From contig JALOOY010000288.1 of NCBI GenBank assembly GCA_025454185.1, positions 1-5,555 on the forward strand: a stretch of DNA of 5,555 nt, written 5' to 3'. The position numbers and the translations under genes are program-made. Below are positions 1 to 5,555 of the stretch, in pieces (position 1 is the first letter of the stretch; each line of letters starts with the position of its first letter). This stretch comes from Thermodesulfobacteriota bacterium (GTDB lineage Bacteria; Desulfobacterota; RBG-13-43-22). Below the pieces are notes generated by a model. That model was given only the letters and a program-made list of their open reading frames with translations, did not search any database and was not told where the DNA came from.

Positions 1-18
1 ACAAACGACGATCTGCAT
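1..18 (-). CDS. Start of a further gene, probably electron transfer flavoprotein beta subunit (EtfB), cut by window edge
   Basis: Only six codons are visible, reading MQIVVC. EtfB proteins typically begin with Met, a polar or basic residue, then IVVC followed by a Lys-Gln-Val segment, so this start fits EtfB well, although six residues cannot prove it. An EtfA gene and an Etf-linked membrane oxidoreductase lie directly upstream in the same operon, and EtfA needs a beta partner, which supports the call. The ATG at 18-16 shares one base with the TGA stop of the upstream gene (TGATG), implying translational coupling. A second in-frame ATG lies one codon earlier (21-19). I prefer the downstream one because GGAAGG at 30-25 then has a six-base spacing and the protein starts like the family. 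If correct, etfB is separated from etfA by two genes, which is unusual. Confidence 0.5.
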
Positions 19-1958
19 CATGGACCTTCCGATCCTCTTTCGCCGCGGGAGGGGGGGGTGAGGCTGCGGGCTACCAGTTCCAGGAGGTCGACCACCCGGG
101 GGGGGGCGGCCGAAACGGCCTGGACCCCGTCCTCCAGCATGGTCAGGCAATAAGGGCAGGCCGTGGCCAGGACTTCGGCCCCAGTGCGGATCACTTCCTC
201 GGCCCGCAGATGGTTGATGCGCCGCCCCTGGCGTTCGATCAGCCACATCCGGCCGCCCCCGCCGCCGCAGCAGAAGCCGTTCCGGCCATTTCGCTCCAGT
301 TCCATAAGGCGAACGCCGGGCAGGGAGCGCAGCAGCTTACGCGGCGGATCCAGGACGCCATTGATGCGGCCCAGATAGCAGGGGTCATGGAGGGCGATCC
401 GCTTTTCATAGGGATAAGCGAATTCCAGGCGTCGCTCTGCCAGCAGGTCCAGGACATATTCGGCGGCATGAAAAACACGGGGCAGCGGGCCGTAACCTTC
501 GGAAAATTCAGCGGCCACCCGGGGGTATTCATGCTTCAGGGTGTGGTAGCAGTGGGGACAGAGGGTCACAATTTCCCGGACCTGATAGCGGCGAAACGTT
601 TCCAGATTTTTTCGGGCCAGATCCAGGAAGAGGGACTCTTCCCCCAGCCGGCGGACCGGATCCCCGCAGCAGGCCTCTTCCGGACCGAGCATCCCGAAGG
701 GTTGCCCTCCGGCCTGCAGGATCTCCAGCAGGGCCCGACCGACCTCCCCGATCCGGGGGTGAAAAGCAACCGCACAGCCGGTCCACAGCAGAAGCGGAAT
801 TGGCGAGGCCCCAGGGGCCGACCGGGGAAGCTCACGGTCGAAGATCCAATCGGAGCGATGGGCCGCCCCCCGGCCATAGACGTCGCCGTAAAGTTCCAAA
901 TTTCTGATCAGGGCAACGGCCTCCCTAGGAATTTCTCCCCGTCCCATGACCCGGTACCGGCGCAGCTCCAGGATCTTGTCGACCGGCTCCACGAAGACGG
1001 GACACTGCTCCACACAGGCCAGGCAGGTGGTGCAGGCCCAGATTTCGTCGGCGGAGATCGTCTCTTCCAGGAGCGGAACCCGATCGGGGGTCTGAAATCG
1101 GGAACGTCCCATCTGGTTCCAGATAGCGCTCATGATCTTCCGGGGGAACAGGGGCTTTCCGGAGAGGCTGGCGGGGCAGGCGGCATCGCAGCGGCCGCAG
1201 GAGACGCAGGCCTCGGCTTCCAGAAGTTGTTTCCAGGTCAAATCCCTGACCGTGCGTGCTCCCGGGGCGCTATCTGCCAGACGGGCCGGGTTGAGTGCCC
1301 CCCGGGGGCCTTGGTTTCTGTAAACAACATTCAGGGAGGCGGCCGCCAGGTGGCGAAAAAAAGTGAAGGGCAGCAGGGCCGTCAGCAGCAGCACTGCGAA
1401 AAAATGGCTGCGGATCAGCAGTTGCAGGAAAAGCGGCGATCCCGGAACAAGGGCTGAGGCCAGCCAGCCTACTGGCGAGGCCCACAGCGCTTCCGGCGGA
1501 TCGAGTCGCAGGCGGGTACCCTCAGCCAGGAAACCGGTCAGCAGAATAAAGGCCAGAATGAACAAAGGCGGCAGGCTCCTCCGGGGGCCGCCAGTATCCC
1601 CAGATCGGAGGCGCTGCTGCAGAAAATACACGGTGCCACCCAGGGCCAGAAAACCCAGCAGGTCGAGCAGCAGGGAGAGAAAGTTGGCCAGGGTCAGGGG
1701 CAGGACGAGCCGGAACTGGGCCAGGATGACTACGGTCAGGGGAACCAGGACGCCCCAGAAGGCCAGGAGATGGGCGGTGCCTCGTCCGGGTTTCCTCCGT
1801 ATAGTCCGGTGCGACAGGAGAAAGGGTCCGAGTCCGGACCAGTCGGCCGGGCGGTCTTTCGGTCGATCCGATCGCAGCGGAGCCCACTGAAGCCAAAACC
1901 CGAGGCCCAGAATCAGGACAGCCACGGTCACCCAAAAAACATCGAGAGCGGTAATCAC
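18..1958 (-). CDS. Membrane FeS/haem b oxidoreductase, EtfAB:menaquinone oxidoreductase (EMO) type, NarI-like + HdrD-like fusion
   Basis: The 646-residue protein has a NarI-like membrane part (about residues 1-215) with helices near 5-25, 61-83, 91-113, 130-148 and 178-202. His63, His185 and His203 are candidate haem b ligands. A cytoplasmic ferredoxin-like part follows with cysteines 251, 254, 257, 261 and 309, 312, 315, 319 (two 4Fe-4S clusters). Two complete CCG domains come next (C395, C430-C431, C467/C470; C527, C563-C564, C601/C604), as in HdrB/HdrD, probably binding non-cubane clusters. Proteins of this design, described as EMO in syntrophs and Geobacter, pass electrons between EtfAB and menaquinone at the inner membrane. 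The etfA neighbour supports that role. GlcF, GlpC and LutA share the CCG domains but lack the membrane part. I chose the GTG at 1958-1956: it follows GAGGAG by nine bases and lies just after the cytochrome stop. The frame is open further upstream to 2144, but that extension is Arg/Pro-rich shadow of the cytochrome gene. Confidence 0.88.
   Translation of the reverse strand: MITALDVFWVTVAVLILGLGFWLQWAPLRSDRPKDRPADWSGLGPFLLSHRTIRRKPGRGTAHLLAFWGVLVPLTVVILAQFRLVLPLTLANFLSLLLDLLGFLALGGTVYFLQQRLRSGDTGGPRRSLPPLFILAFILLTGFLAEGTRLRLDPPEALWASPVGWLASALVPGSPLFLQLLIRSHFFAVLLLTALLPFTFFRHLAAASLNVVYRNQGPRGALNPARLADSAPGARTVRDLTWKQLLEAEACVSCGRCDAACPASLSGKPLFPRKIMSAIWNQMGRSRFQTPDRVPLLEETISADEIWACTTCLACVEQCPVFVEPVDKILELRRYRVMGRGEIPREAVALIRNLELYGDVYGRGAAHRSDWIFDRELPRSAPGASPIPLLLWTGCAVAFHPRIGEVGRALLEILQAGGQPFGMLGPEEACCGDPVRRLGEESLFLDLARKNLETFRRYQVREIVTLCPHCYHTLKHEYPRVAAEFSEGYGPLPRVFHAAEYVLDLLAERRLEFAYPYEKRIALHDPCYLGRINGVLDPPRKLLRSLPGVRLMELERNGRNGFCCGGGGGRMWLIERQGRRINHLRAEEVIRTGAEVLATACPYCLTMLEDGVQAVSAAPPRVVDLLELVARSLTPPSRGERGSEGP
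25..30 (-). promoter_or_regulatory. Ribosome binding site for the putative etfB
   Basis: GGAAGG on the minus strand lies inside the 3' end of the membrane FeS gene. It is six bases from the ATG at 18-16 but only three from the ATG at 21-19. The spacing decides for the downstream start, giving MQIVVC rather than MMQIVVC. Confidence 0.5.
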
Positions 1959-1963
1959 CGCGC

Positions 1964-2734
1964 TTATCTCCTCTTCCGTCTGGTTTGGACGACTTTGCGT
2001 CCGATTACGAGGACGGCGCCGATGGCCAGGAGCCCCAGCCCGGCCTGATCCGCCATGGCGGCGGCAAACAGGGCCGATTTCCGGTCGGCCCGGGGATGGA
2101 CGGATCCCCAGAGAGGGCCCTGGCCTTGGACGGGCTGATGACACTTGAAACAGGTCTGGTTGTTTAGCAGACCTTGCTCTCCGTGGGCGGCTTGCCCCTG
2201 GTGGCAGCCCAGACAGTTGGTATCCTGGTAGGCCCGGCTGAAATCCTGTTTCTTATGGGATTTGATCCGCAGTCCGACCAGCCGGGACCAGTAGTCCCTT
2301 TCGCCGCATTCCCGGTAATGGCAACTTTTGCAGGTTGCCGGCAGTCGTTCGGCATGTACGGAGGACCGACGATCGGTCTTGGGGAGGATGCCATGCCGGG
2401 TGTGGCAGTCGTGGCAGCGAGGGCGGGGGCGCCCGACGGCTGCTCCGCCATGGAGATTTCCCTGGTCGTGGCAGGATCCGCAGCGGACGGCCCTGGATCC
2501 CGGCCGGGTCTGGTGGGCTTCGTCCCGGACCCCGGTATGGCAGTCCAGACACTTAAGGTCCTTCCCATGGGCGGAGTTCCGGAATTCGGTCGGGGAAATC
2601 ATTAGCCGGCTGAGCCCTCCCCGGCTGTGGCAGCCGAGGCATTCCTCTTCGGTGTAAGCCGCGGCGGCGCTGCTGAAGAGCAGGAGCAGGCCGATCGGCA
2701 GCGCGTATAGCTTATTAAGTGTCCTGGCCGCCAT
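1964..2734 (-). CDS. Heptahaem c-type cytochrome, periplasmic, with C-terminal membrane anchor
   Basis: The 256-residue protein has seven CxxCH haem c motifs, at residues 32-36, 62-66, 85-89, 107-111, 135-139, 174-178 and 195-199. Further histidines (56, 74, 95, 114, 127, 160, 184, 213) could serve as distal ligands, suggesting mostly bis-His haems. A signal peptide (residues 1 to about 26, hydrophobic core then an Ala-rich end) sends it to the periplasm. A hydrophobic helix at about 228-246, followed by a basic tail, anchors it with the C-terminus inside. The phrase HGILPK followed by a Ser-Val-His segment before CKSCH is familiar from multihaem cytochromes of Desulfobacterota, in which the cytochrome often works with a membrane haem b protein. 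Cys143 belongs to no CxxCH motif. The ATG overlaps the end of etfA by 20 bases and has a weak AGAGAAG-like site before it. Its stop is five bases before the next start. It likely exchanges electrons with the neighbouring membrane FeS protein or with quinol; partners are inferred. Confidence 0.93.
   Translation of the reverse strand: MAARTLNKLYALPIGLLLLFSSAAAAYTEEECLGCHSRGGLSRLMISPTEFRNSAHGKDLKCLDCHTGVRDEAHQTRPGSRAVRCGSCHDQGNLHGGAAVGRPRPRCHDCHTRHGILPKTDRRSSVHAERLPATCKSCHYRECGERDYWSRLVGLRIKSHKKQDFSRAYQDTNCLGCHQGQAAHGEQGLLNNQTCFKCHQPVQGQGPLWGSVHPRADRKSALFAAAMADQAGLGLLAIGAVLVIGRKVVQTRRKRR
1968..1973 (-). promoter_or_regulatory. Ribosome binding site that sets the GTG start of the membrane FeS gene
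   Basis: GAGGAG on the minus strand lies within the last codons of the cytochrome gene, nine bases before the GTG at 1958-1956. No ATG in this frame lies near it. The site therefore decides for a GTG start and places the first membrane helix right at the N-terminus. Confidence 0.6.
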
Positions 2735-3722
2735 GCTTCTCTTTTTCGATCCGCTCGGCCAGCCGGGGCAGGATCACATGGACGTCCCCCACCACGCCCA
2801 GGTCGGCGAATTGAAAGATCCGGGCCCGGGGGTCGGTGTTGATGGCGATAACCTGCTGGGACTTTTCCATGCCTGCGGTGAACTCGTTGGCGCCGGAAAG
2901 GCCGCAGGCGATCAGAAGCCGGGGGGTTACGGTCTTGCCGGTCTGCCCGATCTGACGTTCGAAGGGCAGGGTCTGCCAGTCGATCACTGGCCGGGTCCCG
3001 GCTACCGAGCCACCCAGGGCCCGGGCCAGGTCCCAAACGACCTGGAAGGCGGCCCCCGACCCGACGCCGCGGCCTCCGGAAACGATGATCTCGGCGTCTT
3101 CCAGGGCCGCCGATTCCGGATCGGCCGCGATGACTTCCAGCAGGTTTACCCGGCCTGATTCTGCAGGGCCGCCGGCGGTTATCGACTCGATCTCGGGGAG
3201 GCGTTTGGCCCCTTTTTCCACGGCAGTCAATATGGAAGGTAAAAAAGAGACCAGAAAAGGACTCCCGGCCAGGAACTCCACTTCTTCAAAGAGGTGGCCG
3301 TTGGCAATGGCCCGCAGGCCGGTTACCAGGCCCCCGGGATCCGGCCACAGGTCACAGGCCCGGGAGAGGAACCCCGCCTCCAGGGAAGCCGCCCAGCGGG
3401 GGCCCAGGTCTTCGGTCAGGGCATTGTGGGCCATCAGGATCAGATACGGCGCCCGATCCCGAGTCAGGGCTGACAGTTTCCGGGCCCAGAACTCCCCGTC
3501 ATACTGCGCAAAACCCGGGCCTTCGAGGATCAGGACGCGGTCCACCCCGCAGGACCCCAGATTAGGCAACTCCTCTCCAGGCAGTCCCCCCGGGACCAGG
3601 ACGGTAATCCGGTCGGCTCCGCCCGCACCTCTCAAACGCCAGGCCTCAGCCACCAGGCCGTAGGTCTCTTCGGCCATCGATCCCTTTTCGAGGGAAGCCA
3701 ATATCCAGATTTCTCCGTTCAT
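2715..3722 (-). CDS. etfA: Electron transfer flavoprotein alpha subunit (EtfA)
   Basis: The 335-residue protein has the usual EtfA length and layout: an N-terminal alpha/beta domain (1 to about 190) and a C-terminal FAD-binding domain (about 208-325). FAD-domain landmarks are SGGRGVGSG (215-223), the Arg of GTR (244), GQTGKTV (259-265) and the closing segment AINTDPRARIFQFADLGVVGD, split here as AINTDP (293-298) and FADLGVVGD (305-313). With EtfB it forms a soluble FAD carrier between dehydrogenases and the membrane. The usual SGAIQH motif reads SGANEF (276-281), so the Gln and the flavin-contacting His are replaced by Glu and Phe. This may shift the FAD potential or mark a subfamily. The ATG at 3722 lies nine bases after the upstream stop, with AAGGA six bases ahead. 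Its end overlaps the cytochrome start. No etfB is adjacent; a likely one begins at 18. Confidence 0.95.
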   Translation of the reverse strand: MNGEIWILASLEKGSMAEETYGLVAEAWRLRGAGGADRITVLVPGGLPGEELPNLGSCGVDRVLILEGPGFAQYDGEFWARKLSALTRDRAPYLILMAHNALTEDLGPRWAASLEAGFLSRACDLWPDPGGLVTGLRAIANGHLFEEVEFLAGSPFLVSFLPSILTAVEKGAKRLPEIESITAGGPAESGRVNLLEVIAADPESAALEDAEIIVSGGRGVGSGAAFQVVWDLARALGGSVAGTRPVIDWQTLPFERQIGQTGKTVTPRLLIACGLSGANEFTAGMEKSQQVIAINTDPRARIFQFADLGVVGDVHVILPRLAERIEKEKHGGQDT

Positions 3723-3728
3723 CCCGAA

Positions 3729-3733
3729 TCCTT
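3729..3733 (-). promoter_or_regulatory. Ribosome binding site of etfA
   Basis: AAGGA on the minus strand overlaps the TAA stop of the OYE-family gene (3734-3732) and ends six bases before the ATG of etfA. It supports that start and suggests coupled translation of the two genes. Confidence 0.6.
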
Positions 3734-5555
3734 AAAGCATCCTTCCCACCCGGTGCCCGTCGGCGATGGCCATGTCCGTCAGGCGTGGTGCGAGACAATC
3801 TCCGATGCGGTAGATCTCCGGCACCTTCCCCTTCAGGTCAAAATAAAGACCGTCGGACGCGGTGTTGCCGGCGGCCAGGACCACGGTTTCATACCCCTCG
3901 AAATCGACCAGGGCAACCCCCTTGCGGGCCAGCCGCTGGCGGGTCAAGTACAGGTCCTGCAGGGGACCCAGGGCGGAGCCCGGGAAGAGGGCCGGGGTGA
4001 TCAGGTGGACAGACTTGCCCAGATCGGCCAGGAATTCCGCAGTCCCTGTCCCCTGATGATGGCCGTTCAGGTCGATCAGCAGTACCTTTTGACCGGTTTC
4101 CATTTCGCCCGACAGAATTTGCCAGGTTGTGACAACCTCCGGGGAGCCGTAGTCCCCTGGAAAGGGCTTTTCTTTCGGCGTGGACCCGGCCGCCACCACC
4201 ACCGCCTCCGGCCTCTCGGCCAAAACCTTTTCCACCGTAGCCTCGGTACCCAGCCTCAGGTCGATATCGAGTTTGCGAACCTGACTGCCCAACCAGCGGG
4301 AGACCCCCTGGATCTCCTGACGCCCGGCGGCCCGGGCTGCCAGAAGGTTTTGCCCGCCCACTTCCTCTTTTTTTTCTAAGAGGATTACGGCATGCCTTCT
4401 CAAAGCCGCCACCCGCGCGGCTTCCAGCCCGGCCGGCCCCGCACCCACGACGACGACCCGCTTGGGCTGCCGGGCGGGAACCAGGGTCCCGCCCCCGAGG
4501 GCCCGCTCGTTCCCGGCCGCCGGTGTCTGCAGGCAGCCGATGTTCCGGCCGAAGGCGATCCTTCCGATGCAGCCCTGATTGCAGGCAATGCAGTGGCGGA
4601 TGTCCTCCTCCCGGCCCTGGCGGGCCTTGTTGGGCAGTTCCGGGTCGGCGATCAGGGCCCGGACCATGTTGACCATATCCCCCTGCCCGTCTTCCAGCAC
4701 CTTCTCGGCCAGGCGGGGATCGTTGATGCGGTTGCTGGCGTACACCGGCAGCTTCACTACCGAACGGATGCCCGCCGACAAGGGCAGCGTGTAGGCCAGC
4801 GGGGTGTGCATGGATCCTTCGACCAGAAAAAGATGGTGGAAGGTCCCCAGGCTGATGTCGATGAAATCGATCTGTCCGGTGCCTTCCAAACTTACGGCCA
4901 CCTGTTTAGCGTCTTCATGGGTCAGGCCGCCGCGGGGATGCATCTCATCGGCATTCAACCGGACGCCCAGGGTAAAATCGGGGCCCACGGCCCGGCGAAC
5001 CGCGGCAATGACCTCCCGGGCGAAGCGCAGCCGTTTTTCCAATGGCCCACCGTAGGCATCTTCCCGTTGGTTCGTGGCCGGAGAAAGGAATTGGCGGATC
5101 AGGGAGCTGTGGCCCAACTGGAGTTCGATCCCGTCGAACCCCCCCTCGACCACCAGTGCGGCGCTCCGGCCAAAGTAGTCCACGCATTCCTGGATATCCT
5201 CGAGCTCCATGGCCTGGCAGGTCTCCCGAAAGATGGGGTCTTTCCCGGCCGAAGGCCCCCAGACCGCCCGCCGGGAATTCTTGCCGTCGGCCTGCATGCC
5301 GTTGTGGTTCAACTGGGCGAATATCCGGGTGTCATAGCCATGGATGGTCCGGGTCAGTTTCTGAAACCCGGGAACGGCCTCCGGGTCGAAGGCGTCCACC
5401 AGTTTCTCATAGGCCAGGTCGGAGGGGTGGACGGACAGCTCTTCCGTGGTGATCAGGCCGCAGCCCCCCCGGGCCCTTTCCCGATAATAAAAGACCTGGT
5501 CTGCGCTGATCTTGTGACCCTCGGACAGGTTGGTCAAATGGGCCGCGAAGTTGAT
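3732..5555 (-). CDS. FadH/Old Yellow Enzyme family FMN/FeS/FAD oxidoreductase, mycofactocin-associated type likely; N-terminus cut by window edge
   Basis: The window holds 607 residues, starting inside the protein with INFAAHLTNL; the family usually runs about 640-670, so some 25-40 residues are missing. A TTG at 5537 is in frame but is not the start, because the residues before it (INFAAH) match the family. Positions below count from the first visible residue. An OYE-type FMN barrel spans 1 to about 320. The 4Fe-4S motif CxxCxxxCx11C (322, 325, 329, 341) has the same spacing as E. coli FadH. A GAGPAG dinucleotide-binding motif (371-376) opens an FAD domain, a second nucleotide-binding region follows (about 491-516), and the end has the typical GDCLAPR. 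This architecture belongs to 2,4-dienoyl-CoA reductase, BaiCD and trimethylamine dehydrogenase relatives. The AAHLTN start, SVHPSD, YEKL, and FLSPATN segments recall the mycofactocin-system FadH/OYE proteins (from memory). The Tyr expected from E. coli FadH is replaced by Ser151. Substrate unknown; the downstream etfA suggests electron exchange with EtfAB. Confidence 0.88.
   Translation of the reverse strand: MNFAAHLTNLSEGHKISADQVFYYRERARGGCGLITTEELSVHPSDLAYEKLVDAFDPEAVPGFQKLTRTIHGYDTRIFAQLNHNGMQADGKNSRRAVWGPSAGKDPIFRETCQAMELEDIQECVDYFGRSAALVVEGGFDGIELQLGHSSLIRQFLSPATNQREDAYGGPLEKRLRFAREVIAAVRRAVGPDFTLGVRLNADEMHPRGGLTHEDAKQVAVSLEGTGQIDFIDISLGTFHHLFLVEGSMHTPLAYTLPLSAGIRSVVKLPVYASNRINDPRLAEKVLEDGQGDMVNMVRALIADPELPNKARQGREEDIRHCIACNQGCIGRIAFGRNIGCLQTPAAGNERALGGGTLVPARQPKRVVVVGAGPAGLEAARVAALRRHAVILLEKKEEVGGQNLLAARAAGRQEIQGVSRWLGSQVRKLDIDLRLGTEATVEKVLAERPEAVVVAAGSTPKEKPFPGDYGSPEVVTTWQILSGEMETGQKVLLIDLNGHHQGTGTAEFLADLGKSVHLITPALFPGSALGPLQDLYLTRQRLARKGVALVDFEGYETVVLAAGNTASDGLYFDLKGKVPEIYRIGDCLAPRLTDMAIADGHRVGRML

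Noticed and set aside
210..1457. Long 415-residue plus-strand open frame opposite the membrane FeS gene
   Set aside because: It is antisense to a gene with clear cluster motifs, its translation shows no recognisable domain, and long antisense frames are expected in GC-rich coding DNA.
18..1958. Glycolate oxidase GlcF, glycerol-3-phosphate GlpC, lactate LutA or separate HdrD subunit
   Set aside because: These share ferredoxin and CCG domains but not the fused NarI-like membrane domain, and no flavin oxidase partner of those systems is adjacent.
1959..2144. N-terminal extension of the membrane FeS protein giving 708 residues
   Set aside because: The extra residues are Arg/Pro/Gly-rich and lie over the 3' end of the cytochrome gene. 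A good ribosome site and the first membrane helix point to the GTG at 1958.
4368..4375. Run of eight A on the coding strand as a programmed frameshift site in the OYE gene
   Set aside because: It encodes the Glu-Lys-Lys part of the normal FAD-binding domain, the downstream frame continues into family-typical sequence, and I see no stimulatory element.
5535..5537. TTG as start codon of the OYE-family gene
   Set aside because: The frame is open to the window edge and the six preceding residues (INFAAH) belong to the conserved family start, so the true start lies outside the window.
3732..5555. Naming the OYE gene fadH (2,4-dienoyl-CoA reductase)
   Set aside because: The architecture matches, but the active-site Tyr is absent and the N-terminal half resembles another subfamily, so the substrate is not supported.

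Overview
All genes read on the minus strand, so gene order runs from high to low coordinates. The window is packed with coding sequence. It holds three complete genes, one gene cut by the right edge and the first codons of another cut by the left edge. Gaps are at most about 9 bases and neighbours often overlap, so this looks like the interior of a single operon. I see no promoter, terminator, RNA gene, CRISPR array, insertion sequence or non-coding stretch over 300 bases.

Layout in transcription order: (1) 5555-3732, a FadH/Old-Yellow-Enzyme flavoprotein with a 4Fe-4S motif and FAD/NAD(P)-type domains, missing only its extreme N-terminus. Its wording resembles the OYE proteins found in mycofactocin gene clusters more than E. 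coli FadH. (2) 3722-2715, electron transfer flavoprotein alpha subunit (EtfA). (3) 2734-1964, a seven-haem periplasmic c-type cytochrome with a signal peptide and a C-terminal membrane anchor. (4) 1958-18, a membrane iron-sulfur protein joining a NarI-like haem b domain to two ferredoxin-type clusters and two HdrD-like CCG domains. This matches the architecture of EtfAB:menaquinone oxidoreductase (EMO). (5) 18-1, the start MQIVVC of a further gene, which looks like the N-terminus of EtfB.

Read together, the genes outline an electron route. A cytoplasmic OYE-type dehydrogenase or reductase exchanges electrons with EtfAB. The membrane FeS/haem b protein couples EtfAB to the quinone pool, and a membrane-tethered heptahaem cytochrome may carry electrons on in the periplasm. 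The direction and the first substrate cannot be read from sequence. The mycofactocin resemblance makes a peptide-derived redox cofactor one possible source.

The DNA is GC-rich by eye (not counted). A multihaem cytochrome, an EMO-type protein and Etf genes together suggest an anaerobic or respiratory bacterium of the Desulfobacterota (former Deltaproteobacteria) type, such as Geobacter-like or syntrophic lineages. This is inference from gene content only.
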